Below are positions 51,208 through 60,003 of a stretch of DNA of 64,000 nucleotides, in pieces (the stretch's first letter is position 1; each line of letters starts with the position of its first letter). A program made the position numbers and the translations under genes. A model generated the notes under the pieces. That model was given only the letters and a program-made list of their open reading frames with translations, did not search any database and was not told the origin of the DNA. The stretch lies in NCBI GenBank assembly GCA_963709425.1, contig CAVPWG010000002.1:469285-533284 (forward strand). The letters are read 5' to 3'. The DNA is from JAICJC01 sp963709425. Its GTDB lineage: Bacteria > Actinomycetota > Thermoleophilia > Gaiellales > JAICJC01.

Positions 51208-51732
51208 CCGCGGCACCGAACGCCGATCCCGAACCGCACGACCCGCCGCTCCCGGCCGACCTGGAAGACCAGCGGGACGCAGGCACCGCGGGTCTTCGAG
51301 GAGGAAGCCGCCGGCGTAGGCGTTCCACACGCCCGCCGTCACCTGGCACGGCGTGAACCGGAGCGCGCTCACCGCCGGCAGACCGTTCCCCCACGTGATG
51401 GCCGCGCGCCCCCGCCAATTGGCAGCGACGCTGACGTCAACTGGCCGAGAGCCGGCGCGGATGACCATGCCCGCCTTCTCCCAGTACGGCCAGTGCGGGT
51501 CGACGCTTCGCACGACCTGGGGCAGGTACGCCGGCGGCGCAGCGACCACGCCGAGCACGCGCCGGTAGCCGCCCTCGAACGGCTTGCGGTCGAAGTCGAT
51601 GACCTGGAGGCAGCCGACCCGCATCGGCGGCGCCGCTGTCCGGGCGGCCGTCGTGCCCTCGGAGCCCGAGGTGCAGCCGGTCGCCGCAGCAAGCGCCGCA
51701 GTTGCGACCAGGAGTGCGCATCTGGTGTCCAT
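51195..51732 (-). CDS. Hypothetical lipoprotein, one frameshift
   Basis: From ATG 51732: MDTRCALLVATAALAAATGCTSGSE, a lipoprotein signal with the cysteine after ATG. The mature part reads MRVGCLQVIDFDRKPFEGGYRRVLGVVAAPPAYLPQVV-type segments, YWEKAGMVIRAGSRPVDVSV and WGNGLPAVSALRFTPC, then after an indel near 51285 ACVPLVFQVGRERRVVRFGIGVRC with a TGA at 51195. This beta-rich pattern with paired cysteines recurs in actinobacterial lipoproteins of unknown role. I do not recognise a named family. Confidence 0.68.
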
Positions 51733-51764
51733 CCGGGAAGCCAATCTAGTACCCTCGTATCCCG

Positions 51765-53652
51765 TTGGCCGCGCCGTCCATCACGACCAAGCCGCTCGAT
51801 CCGCTGACCGGGGACGAGATCGTCGCAGCGGTCGCCGTCGTGCGCGAGGCCCGCGACCTGGGCGAGCGGGTGCGGTTCGTGTCGGTCGAGCTGCGCGAGC
51901 CGGCCAAGGAGGCGCTGGCCGCCGGCGATCCCGCCGCGCGAGGCGTTCCTCGTCATCCTGACCAATGACGACGGGATGACGCACGAGGCGGTCGTGTCGC
52001 TCGACGAGCGGCGCCTGGTCGACTGGCGCGACGTGCCGGGCGTCCATCCGGCGATCCACATCGACGAGTTCGACGACGCCGGGAACGCGATCGTGGCCGA
52101 CCCGCGCTTCCAGGAGGCGCTCGCCAAGCGCGGCATCGAGCACCCCGACATGGTCATGGTCGACCCCTGGTCGATCGGCTGCTTCGAGGACGGCGACCGC
52201 CGGCTGGCGCGCGGGCTGGCGTGGCTTCGCTCCGACCTGGAGGGCGACAACGGCTACTCGCGGCCCATCGGCGGCCTGGTCGGCGTCGTCGACCTGAACA
52301 CGATGGAGGTCGTGCGGATCGACGACCACGGCGTGCTGCCGGTGCCGTCGGGCGAGGGCGGCGACTACCGGCCCGGCGCGCTCGCCCCGCCGCGCACCGA
52401 CGTCCGCCCGTACGAGATCACGCAGCCCGACGGCGCGAGCTTCACCCTCGACGGGCACGCGCTCGCGTGGCAGGGCTGGACGCTCGACGTCGGCTTCTCA
52501 CCGCGCGAGGGGCTGGTGCTGCACCGGATCGCCCACGCCGGCCGGCCGGTGTGCCACCGCGCGTCGATCGCCGAGCTCGTCATCCCCTACGGCGACCCCA
52601 ACCCGACCGTGCACTTCAAGAACGCGTTCGACATCGGCGAGTACGGCCTCGGCCCGCTCGTGAACGCGCTCGAGCTGGGCTGCGACTGCCTCGGCGAGAT
52701 CAGCTACCTCGACGCGTGGGTGAACGACTCGCGCGGCGGCGCCCTCCACCTCCCGAACGCGATCTGCATCCACGAGGAGGACATCGGGATCCTGTGGAAG
52801 CACTTCGACTACCGCTCCGGCCGCACCGACGTGGCCCGCGCGCGGCGGCTGGTCGTCTCGTGCATCGCGACCGTCGGGAACTACGAGTACGGCTTCTACT
52901 GGTACCTGGGCCAGGACGGCACGATCGGGTTCGAGGCCAAGCTGACTGGCGTCCTGCACACGGCGGGCGTGCCCGAGGGCGAGCCGGGGCCGCACGCGAC
53001 CGAGATCGCGCCGGGCGTCGCGGCGAGCGTCCACCAGCACTTCTTCTGCGCCCGGCTCGACATGGACGTCGACGGGACGACGAACACGGTCGTCGAGATC
53101 GACGCGCTCACCGAGCCGCGCACGCCCCACAACCCCGACGGGAGCGCATTCTCGACCGACCGGCGGGTGCTCGGCCGCGAGTCGCAGGCCCGGCGATCGG
53201 TGCACTCGGCGGCGTCGCGACGCTGGCGGGTCGAGAGCGCGGAGCGGCGAAACCGGATCGGCGAGCCGACCGCCTACGAGCTCATCCCGGGCGAGGGGAT
53301 CGAGCCGATGGCGCTCCCCGACTCGGAGTTCCGGCGGCGGGCGCGGTTCCTCGACCACCACCTGTGGGTGACGCCGTTTGCGGCAGACGAGCGCTACCCG
53401 GCCGGCGAGTACCCCAACCAGAGCCCGGGCGGCGACGGCCTCGAGCGGTGGACGAAGGCCGACCGCCCGCTCGCGGGCGAGGACGTCGTCCTCTGGTACA
53501 CGTTCGGCTCCCACCACGTGCCGCGGCTCGAGGACTGGCCGGTGATGCCGGTCGTCCGCTGCGGGTTCGAGCTGCGGCCGGTCGGGTTCTTCGACCGCAA
53601 TCCGGCGCTGGATGTGCCGCCGCCGGCGGCGCACTGCGGGAGGCACGAATGA
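51765..53652 (+). CDS. Copper amine oxidase (TPQ enzyme), one frameshift near the N-terminus
   Basis: About 629 residues from a TTG. The topaquinone site is VGNYEYGFYWYL: N-Y-[DE]-Y with the modified Tyr at codon 52882-52884. Copper ligands are in VHQHFFCARLDMDVDG (HxH) and a C-terminal His (LDHHLWVTPF). Others: IPYGDPNPTVHFKNAFDIGEYGLG, CDCLGEISYLDAWVND (base Asp). It oxidises primary amines to aldehydes with release of ammonia and H2O2. No signal peptide is evident. The N-terminal 56 codons are one base out of frame; an extra G in the GC-rich run 51931-51940 accounts for it. Coupled (ATGA) to the GST gene, so product aldehydes may be handled there. Confidence 0.93.
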
Positions 53653-54288
53653 TCACGCTCTTCTGGTCACCCGGGACCGCGGCGATGGCGCCGCAGGCCT
53701 GCCTCGAGGAGGCCGGCGCGGACTACGAGATGGTGCGGGTGCGCCGCGACGGCTACACCGTGATCGAGCCCGAGGGCTACCTCGCGCTCCAGCCCGAGGG
53801 GCGGATCCCGGCGCTGCGCGACGGTGACCTCGTGCTGCACGAGTCGGCCGCGATCTGCATGCACATCGCCGACCGCTTCCCCGACTCCGGGCTCCTTCCG
53901 CCGGTGCGGGACGGCCGATCGCGCCCACGCCTACCGCTGGCTCACCTACCTCACGAACACGCTCCAGGCGACCTACCAGATGTGGTACCAGACCGACCGC
54001 TTCATCCACGACGAGGCGACCGAGGCGGGCGTGAAGCACGACCTCGAGCCGCGCCTGAACGAGATCTTCGACTGGATCGACTCCCAGATCGACGGCCAGC
54101 CCTACCTGCTCGGCGAGACGTTCTCGGCGGCCGACCTGTACTGCTTCATGCTCACCCGCTGGGGCCGGAACCTGCCCCGGAAGGCGTGGACGCTGCCGTC
54201 GCTCGGCGAGCACTACCGGCGGCTGGCCGAGCGGCCGAGCGTCGTCGCGATGCTCGAGAAGCAGGGCATCGAAGCCGTGCCGGCGTGA
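53649..54288 (+). CDS. Glutathione S-transferase-like protein, one frameshift
   Basis: About 212 residues. N-terminal thioredoxin-like part: MITLFWSPGTAAMAPQACLEEAGADYE, YLALQPEGRIPALRDGDLVLHESAAICMHIADRF (cis-Pro and ES glutathione site). C-terminal helical part: AYRWLTYLTNTLQATYQMWY, PYLLGETFSAADLYCFMLTRW (N-capping box). A single extra base near 53907 separates the two. The ATGA overlap with the amine oxidase and GTGA overlap with the next gene make it the middle gene of an operon. Actinobacteria usually use mycothiol, so the thiol co-substrate is uncertain. Confidence 0.87.
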
Positions 54289-54634
54289 GCGACGAGGCGC
54301 TCGCGCGCCTGCGGTCGATCTGCATGGCCTATCCCGAGGCGGTCGAGCACGAGGGTGGCGTCGGCACGCCCAGCTTCACGGTGCGCAAGAAGATCTTCGC
54401 GATGCGCCACCCGCACGAGGGGCGCTCGTCGCTGTGGTGCAAGGCGCCGCCGGGGATCCAGGGCGCGCTCGTCGAGACGAGCCCGGACGGTTCTTCGTGC
54501 CTCCTACGTCGGGCACCGCGGGCTGGGTCGGCGTGTGGCTCGACGTCGAGCTCGACTGGGACGAGGTCGAGGGCCTGGTCGACGAGAGCTACCGGATGAC
54601 CGCGCCGAAGCGGCTCGTCGCTCAGCTGGGCTGA
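54285..54634 (+). CDS. MmcQ/YjbR-family protein, frameshifted
   Basis: About 117 residues from a GTG overlapping the GST stop. LARLRSICMAYPEAVEHEGGVGTPSFTVRKKIFAMRH, LWCKAPPGIQGALVETSPD and, after an indel near 54490, RFFVPP...GWVGVWLDVELDWDEVEGLVDESYRMTAPKRLV, which is the MmcQ/YjbR ('CyaY-like' fold, DNA-binding-like) pattern. Two further compensating indels are needed in 54505-54530. Function is unknown. It is the last gene of the amine oxidase operon. Confidence 0.82.
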
Positions 54635-54647
54635 GGGCCGCGAGTCG

Positions 54648-55239
54648 CTATCCGCGGACCCGCTCAAGGCCGTCTAACACGAGATGGACGAGCTCGTCGG
54701 GCTGGTTGGTGATCCCGACTGCATCCCCCGGCGTTCCCCGACTGGGGTCGAGATTCATGATGTAGAAGACGACCGGCTCGCGGTGCCCGGCCGTCCGTAG
54801 TCAGGAAGCGCCCGCCCTCGTCCTTCTGCCCTTCCCGATTCATGTTCGAGATGATCAGGTCGTAGTCGGCGCGGCCAAGCGCGGCGACCCCCTCCTCGGA
54901 CGTGCGCGCCAGGTCGATCATGATCCCGAGTGACCGGAGCACTTTTCGCTCGGGAAGGTTGCCGTCCGGCATCTCGTCGACCCACAGATTCGCGCTCCGC
55001 CGGTGGTGCCGAGATCCCGGGTGGCACGCCGAAGCACGCGCTTCCGGTCGGCATCCGACACGGCGGCCGGGGCTCGCTTCGAAATGGCGTCGTCGAGCTG
55101 CGCCCGGAATGTGAGCTCGATCCCGCCCGGCAGCTTCACGCTCGAAAACAGGCGGGACAGCTCGTCCCGGCGGTAGTAGCCGAACACCAGCGCGAAGGCC
55201 GCGAGCAGAGACCCACAGGAGCGCTGCGATTTGACCGAT
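54648..55239 (-). CDS. Membrane-anchored receiver-like protein, multiply frameshifted
   Basis: MIGQIAALLWVSA is a membrane anchor followed (shifted frame) by VFGYYRRDELSRLFSSVKLPGGIELTFRAQLDDAI, and then a flavodoxin-like receiver-type domain: LWVDEMPDGN, RKVLRSLGIMIDLARTSEEGVAAL, YDLIISNMNREG, VVFYIMNL, VGITNQPDELVHLVLDGL. The usual phosphoacceptor region 'DLIISDM' reads DLIISNM (Asn for Asp), so phosphotransfer is doubtful. The stop TAG is at 54648-54650. At least three indels are needed. It might be a stand-alone sensor of unknown input. Confidence 0.6.
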
Positions 55240-55303
55240 CATCCTCTGCCCGTCCTTCCGACGATGCGACATGATCTCAGACCGGCGGCCCTGCGTTGGC
55301 GAT

Positions 55304-56337
55304 CTACGCGATGCGGATGGTCACGAACTCGGCTGGAGTGATGGGCGCGAAGCCGACGAGCACGACGAGGCGCCCGTTGTCGATGTCGTCCTGCGTCATC
55401 GTGGTGCGATCGCAGCGGACGAAGTAGGCGTCGTCCTGCTGTGCGCCGATGAAGGCGCCCGAGCGGAAGAGCACCGCCATGAAGTCGTCGACCGCCTGTC
55501 GCACCGCGCTCCAGAGCGGTTCGCCGTTCGGCTCGAACGCCGCCCACCGGGTGCCCTCGTCGATGCTCCGCTCGATGAAGAGGGCGAGCCGGCGGACGCT
55601 CACGTACTTCCATTTCGGATCGTCGGTCGAGAGCGTGCGCGCTCCCCAGATCGCGAGCCGCCCGTCGAGTCGGCGGATGGGGTTGATGCCGGCCGCCGCG
55701 CCGCGCTCGGCTTCCTCGTCGGAGAGCTGGCGCGTCACGTCGACGACGGCTCGCAGGGTGCCGTTCACGCCCGCCGGCGCTGCCCAGACGCCGCGATTCG
55801 TGTCGGTTCGCGCCATGACTCCGGCGACCGCACCCGATGCCGCCGTCTCTGTCCCGGCCGTCGGGCGAAGCCGCGGTGCGTAGAGCGCGGCGTTCGGCAG
55901 GGTCCCAGGTCGCGCGCCCATGCCTCCAGGGCCGACTGCGAGAGCGATGCGGGCGGATCGACGATGTGGAGCCACCGCTCTCGCTCGCAGACCTCGGCGG
56001 CGCCGGCGACGCGATTCGCCGCGGCCTGGGCGCTCTGTCCGCTCGTGTCCGGCAGGGCGAGGAGGCTGACGGGGAGGCCCTCCAGCGCGGCGAGCGCCGC
56101 CACGACGTGGTTCTCGGCCCGCACGACGTACGCCCGGCGCCCATCGTTCTCGAAGAAGAGCCTCACGCCCTGCGCGAGCTCGGTGCCGGCGGTGCCGAAC
56201 ATCAGCAGGTACTCGGAGAAGCTCGTGACGAGGACGGCCTGGCCGTCCGGCCCGCCGCCGGTCGCGCCGACGAACGCCGCGGTCGACGTGCCGACCGGTT
56301 CGATCGGAGGGGCCTGAGGGGAGACGCCGGTGGACAT
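55304..56337 (-). CDS. Contractile tail sheath protein (phage or extracellular injection system), one frameshift
   Basis: About 345 residues from ATG 56337. N-terminal: STGVSPQAPPIEPVGTSTAAFVGATGGGP and AVLVTSFSEYLLMFG, the start common to tail sheath proteins of contractile injection systems; C-terminal: GVMARTDTNRGVWAAPAGVNG, VVDVTRQLSDEEAERGAAAGINPIRRLDGRLAIWGARTLS, WKYVSVRRLALFIERSIDEGTRWAAFEPN, which is the subtilisin-like/C-terminal sheath domain. An indel near 55905 joins WARDLG to TLPNAALYAPRL. It would polymerise around a tail tube. No tube, baseplate, spike or ATPase gene is seen beside it. Confidence 0.87.
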
Positions 56338-56446
56338 CGGGCCACGAGTGTAGAGGGGAGAGTCGCCGGGCGCGCACTTGCAATCCCTGCAAGCGTCCGC
56401 TTTCTTGAGACCGGGTCGTCCTTTTCGAACGAGGCTAGGGGTCTCC

Positions 56447-56701
56447 GTGCCGCCGTTCTTCGTCCAGCTCCGGTTCCCGATGGAGCACCGGTGGGTCACT
56501 GTGGCAGTCGCCGATTCGCGTGGCGTGGCGGCCGCCTATGCGGGTGCCGCGTTCCGGCACGCGCGAAGCGACGACGGCTACCACGCCGATTCCGTCCGCA
56601 TCGTCACCGAGCAGCAGCTGGAGGTGCTGGCGGGCACGCCGGGCCTGCGCGAGGCGCAGGCGGTGATGGTCGAGCAGGCGGTCGGCGGGTCGGATTCGTG
56701 A
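56447..56701 (+). CDS. Small hypothetical protein
   Basis: 84 residues from a GTG at 56447 with AGGGGT six bases upstream. VPPFFVQLRFPMEHRWVTVAV, ADSRGVAAAYAGAAFRHARSDDGYHADSVRIVTEQQLEVLAG. A beta strand pair then helix suggests a small fold; no signal peptide. It is divergent from the tail sheath gene. Family not recognised. Confidence 0.6.
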   Translation: MPPFFVQLRFPMEHRWVTVAVADSRGVAAAYAGAAFRHARSDDGYHADSVRIVTEQQLEVLAGTPGLREAQAVMVEQAVGGSDS

Positions 56702-56759
56702 CGCCGCTTGGGGCGGGTCGCGCGAGACACGTGACGGGCGTCGGCCCTACGGTGTGGCC

Positions 56760-57442
56760 ATGGCATCCTTCACCGGCTTCGACCCCGCCGCCCTCGACTT
56801 CCTGCGCGACCTGGGCGAGCACAACGACCGCGCCTGGTTCGAGGCGCATCGCGCGGACTACGAGAGGCTCTTGCTCGCTCCGGCGCGGGAGCTGGTCGTC
56901 GCGCTCGGCGAGCGGCTGGCCGCGATCGCGCCCGGCGTGCAGGCCGACCCGCGCGTGAACGGCTCGATCCTCCGCATCAACCGCGACACCCGCTTCTCGA
57001 ACGACAAGCGCCCGTACAAGACCCACCTCGACCTGTGGCTGTGGGAGGGCGACGGCCCGAGCCGCGGCTGCTCGGGCTTCTTCCTGCGGCTCGAGGCCGA
57101 CCGGGTCGGCTACGGCGCCGGCATGCACCACTTCGAGAAGGACGTGCTGGCGGCGTACCGCGCCGCCGTCGACGACCCCAAGCGCGGGGCGGCGCTCCAG
57201 CGGGCGGTGAAGAAGGCGACCGCCTCGGGCACCCTCGTCGGCCGCGAGCAGTGGAAGCGCGTGCCCGCGCCGTACGCCGCCGACCATCCCCGGGCGGAGC
57301 TCCTCCGCTACGGCGGGCTGGTCGCCGGCACGCGCGTCGACGTGCCCGACGAGCTCTTCACCGCCGAGTTCCCGGACTGGTGCGTCGAGCGGTTCGGGCC
57401 GCTGCGGCCGCTCCAGAAGTGGGTGGCCGAGGTGGTCGCGTC
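56760..57442 (+). CDS. DUF2461-domain protein whose natural end is lost at a repeat
   Basis: About 227 residues from ATG 56760. TGFDPAALDFLRDLGEHNDRAWFEAHRADYERLLLAPARELV, INRDTRFSNDKRPYKTHLDLWLWEGDG, GYGAGMHHFEKDVLAAYRAAV and FPDWCVERFGPLRPLQKWV are the DUF2461 (TIGR02453) blocks, nearly to the usual end. There is no stop: the frame passes through repeat copy 6 (57443-57473) and on into the next gene. The function of DUF2461 is unknown. Either the repeat replaced the stop or an indel hides it. Confidence 0.87.
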
Positions 57443-57473
57443 TGCAACGACGGGGTCTGACCCCAATGTTGCA
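57443..57473 (+). repeat. Dispersed 31-bp palindromic repeat, copy 6
   Basis: Arms TGCAA/TTGCA, core GGGGTC-T-GACCCC (perfect). It lies at the 3' end of the DUF2461 gene and is read in frame as ATTGSDPNVA. Confidence 0.88.
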
Positions 57474-57527
57474 GCGGGGCACGCCGGCAGGCGTCCCGAT
57501 CGTGCCGCCGCGGGTAGGATGGCCCCC

Positions 57528-58412
57528 ATGCACAGCTCCTACGCGCTTTCAGCCGAAGACTTCGCGGTCGAGCGGAACGGCTCGTCGGAGCCGCTCGACA
57601 CGCTCTGGCCGGGCGGGTGGCAGCCCGACGACCGCCTGGGCGTCATCCTCGCCCAGCCGATGGACGCGGTCGGCTGCTCGAACCTGATCTGCGGCACCAT
57701 CACGCTCTTCTACGACCTCCTGCGGGAGAAGCACGGCACCGGCAACTTCTTCCGCTACTCCGACGTGTTCCTGTTCGGGGTGGGGTGCGAGCCGGGCGAC
57801 TTCAACCAGCTCGACGTGTGGCCGCTGCACAAGTTCGTGTCGATCCTGCAGCCGTCCGCCGAGGCGGTCATCGAGGCCGTGAACGACCGCCGGATCACGC
57901 TGCTCGCCGTGCCCGAGACGGGCGCGCGCTGCCGCGGCGAGGTCGTGCTCTCCACGTGGAACACGTTCCTGGCCCAGGTGCGCTCGGTCATGCTCTACTC
58001 GCCCCGCACCGGGAAGGCCCGCGACGGCGACGTCACCCTGGTCGGCAACAAGGTGGTCGAGAGCTACGTCGAGCAGGCGATCTTCTCGACGCCCGGCCTC
58101 GACGCCGGGTTCCAGACGCGCCTCCGCCGCCTGCGCCGCAACATCGACCGCGAGGAGAAGCAGTCGGTCGAGACGTACAAGACGCGTCGCCGGCCCGGCG
58201 AGCGTGCGCGGCCTGATGGGCGTGACGCAGGTGCTCCCGCCGGGGCACCAGGAGCTGACGCGGCGGGCGACGCCGACGGTGATCATGCCGGTCGAGGTGC
58301 CGATGCCGCCGATCGAGGCGACCGCCGCCCCTTTCGACCTGGGCTCGGCCGCGACGCTCGAGATCGAGATGCCCCCACCGGCAGCGCCGGTCGCTACGGA
58401 GGGACTGCTTAA
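57528..58412 (+). CDS. Conserved-looking hypothetical protein
   Basis: From ATG 57528 (alternative 57519): MHSSYALSAEDFAVERNGSSEPLDTLWPGG, GVILAQPMDAVGCSNLICGTITLFYDLLREKHG, NFFRYSDVFLFGVGCEPGDFNQLDVWPLHKFV, ITLLAVPETGARCRG, TWNTFLAQVRSVMLYSP. About 220 residues appear well ordered; the last 70 codons are low-complexity in this frame, while another frame from ~58204 reads a proline-rich tail (GVTQVLPPGHQELTRR), so an indel near 58190 is likely. Soluble. I do not recognise the family. Confidence 0.65.
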   Translation: MHSSYALSAEDFAVERNGSSEPLDTLWPGGWQPDDRLGVILAQPMDAVGCSNLICGTITLFYDLLREKHGTGNFFRYSDVFLFGVGCEPGDFNQLDVWPLHKFVSILQPSAEAVIEAVNDRRITLLAVPETGARCRGEVVLSTWNTFLAQVRSVMLYSPRTGKARDGDVTLVGNKVVESYVEQAIFSTPGLDAGFQTRLRRLRRNIDREEKQSVETYKTRRRPGERARPDGRDAGAPAGAPGADAAGDADGDHAGRGADAADRGDRRPFRPGLGRDARDRDAPTGSAGRYGGTA

Positions 58413-59526
58413 GACGGCGTTCGACCAGGTCGAGCGGCGCATGGGCGGGAACTTCGCCGAGTGGGAGGGGTGGGACTGGATCTCCGACTTCGGCGATCCG
58501 GTCGCCGAGCACCACGCCGTCCGCGAGGCGGTCGGGATCTGGGACGAGAGTCACCGCTTCGCAAGTGGTTCTTCAAGGGGCCGGATGCCGTCCGCGCGGC
58601 CGACCGGATCTTCACGTCGGACATGGCGCGCGCTCGAGGTGGGGCAGTGCCGGTACGGGCCGTTCTGCGACGAGAACGGGAAGATGGTCGGCGACGGCGT
58701 CTGCTACCGCGGCGAGACCGAGGACGACATGCTGGTCGTCACCGCCCTCGACACGGATGCCGATCACTTCCGCCGCGTCTGCTCCGACATGGACGTCGAG
58801 ATCGAGGAGCAGACGTTCGAGATCCCGCACCTCCAGGTGCAGGGGCCGCGGTCGCGCGAGCTGCTCTCCGGCCTGACCGATGCGGACGTCGCCGGCCTGC
58901 GCTACTTCCGCTTCATCCCGCAGCCGATCACGGTCGGCGGGGTGGAGGGCTGCTGGGTCTCGCGCACCGGCTACTCCGGCGAGATCGGCTACGAGGTGTT
59001 CTGCCCGGCCGAGGGCGCGGAGTCGCTGTGGCGCGCGCTGCTCGACGCCGGCGCCCACATGGGCATCCGGCCGTACGGGCTGGCGGCGGTCGAGTCGCTG
59101 CGGATCGAGAGCGGCCTGATCTTCCTGGGCTACGACTACTTCCAGGGCGTGACGAGCCCGTTCCACATGAACCTGGATCGGATGATCAAGCTCGACAAGG
59201 AGAAGTTCGTCGGGCGGAAGGCGCTGCGCGCCGAGGCCGAGGCCGGGATCACCCACCGCATGGTGACGCTCGTCATCGGCGGCGAGGAGGCCCCGGACTA
59301 CAACTCGCCGGTCGTGCGCGGCGGCCGCCACGTCGGCAAGCTGACGTCGCCGTCGGCGGGCCGCTCACCGACCGTCGACCGCCTGATCGGCATGGCCTGC
59401 ATCGAGGCGGAGCTCGCCCAGCACGGCACGCAGGTCGAGGTCACGATGGCGGACGGGCGGCTGGTGCCGGCGATCGTCGATCGGTACCCGATCTACGACA
59501 CGGAGAAGGCGCGGCCGCGGGGGTAG
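58405..59526 (+). CDS. GcvT-like aminomethyltransferase/folate-dependent protein
   Basis: About 370 residues: LKTAFDQVERRMGGNFAEWEGWDWISDFGDPVAEHHAVREAVGIWDES, then SPLRKWFFKGPDAVRAADRIFT (shifted), VGQCRYGPFCDENGKMVGDGVCYR, TGYSGEIGYEVFCP, GIRPYGLAAVESLRIESGLIFLGYDY, and the C-terminal barrel. This is the T-protein fold that binds tetrahydrofolate and transfers one-carbon units from amines, as in glycine cleavage or demethylases. A pair of compensating indels lies near 58555 and 58630. The start codon is unclear (CTG 58405 or a lost ATG); the upstream TAA at 58410-58412 overlaps it. Confidence 0.87.
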   Translation: MLKTAFDQVERRMGGNFAEWEGWDWISDFGDPVAEHHAVREAVGIWDESHRFASGSSRGRMPSARPTGSSRRTWRALEVGQCRYGPFCDENGKMVGDGVCYRGETEDDMLVVTALDTDADHFRRVCSDMDVEIEEQTFEIPHLQVQGPRSRELLSGLTDADVAGLRYFRFIPQPITVGGVEGCWVSRTGYSGEIGYEVFCPAEGAESLWRALLDAGAHMGIRPYGLAAVESLRIESGLIFLGYDYFQGVTSPFHMNLDRMIKLDKEKFVGRKALRAEAEAGITHRMVTLVIGGEEAPDYNSPVVRGGRHVGKLTSPSAGRSPTVDRLIGMACIEAELAQHGTQVEVTMADGRLVPAIVDRYPIYDTEKARPRG

Positions 59527-60003
59527 GCGGAGGCGGACGCACCGCAGACGCGGCGTCTTCGTTTCGCGGCGGCTGTCCCATCATGACCTTGCCTGATGAG
59601 GAAGGAATCCCAGCCCCTTCTTCAAGGTGGAAGGGGTCAGGCGCCTCGGTGACCTAAACCCTCCTCGCGAGGTCGAGACTGGAAAGCCCTCTAACGGACT
59701 CGAACCGTTGCCCCCTCCTTACCATGGAAATCAGCGATGGGCACCACATCCACCCAGGAAAAAATCAAACGGCTCAACCATCACCTTTTTGACGTTCAAC
59801 GGAAGTGCTCACGGCGCGTTGCCGAACGCGGCGGTCGAACTGAGGTTCGGCCGACCGTCAGGGCATGGCACGGTAAACCGAAGCCACGTTCACCCGGTGG
59901 CCCGGCTCAACGGCGGTGCGGCCGCGGACAACTAATCCGGTTCGCTAAGAGCCGCTGTGCCTCGGCTCTTGTCGTGGGGGATGGATGCGGCGATGATTTG
60001 TGG
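59527..60003. other. Intergenic region at the edge of a compositionally distinct stretch
   Basis: No convincing gene. It holds the tRNA-like fragment described separately and an 8-bp perfect hairpin (AAGAGCCG 59947-59954, CGGCTCTT 59963-59970). Base composition is noticeably richer in A and T than the genes to the left (for example around 59755-59800), suggesting a border of transferred DNA. Confidence 0.5.
59686..59730 (-). other. tRNA-Thr(GGT)-like 3'-half fragment
   Basis: On the minus strand: anticodon-like stem TTTCC/GGAGG with loop ATGGTAA (anticodon GGT), a 4-base variable loop, a T-arm AACGG-TTCGAGT-CCGTT, and AGAGGGC as acceptor 3' strand. The D-arm and matching 5' acceptor strand are not found, and position 32 is A instead of pyrimidine. 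Such 3' halves are commonly left at integration sites of genomic islands. Confidence 0.35.

Noticed and set aside
52221..54599. A 792-codon plus-strand frame joining amine oxidase, GST and MmcQ regions
   Set aside because: Only its parts in GST and MmcQ correspond to protein families, owing to indels; over the amine oxidase it is a shadow frame.
59620..59650. A further copy of the dispersed repeat (GGGGTCAGGCGCC near 59633)
   Set aside because: The core is similar, but the TGCAA/TTGCA arms and the 31-base layout are missing.
59686..59730. A complete tRNA or tmRNA gene
   Set aside because: No D-arm, no pairing 5' acceptor strand and no tag-reading frame; only a 3' half can be folded.
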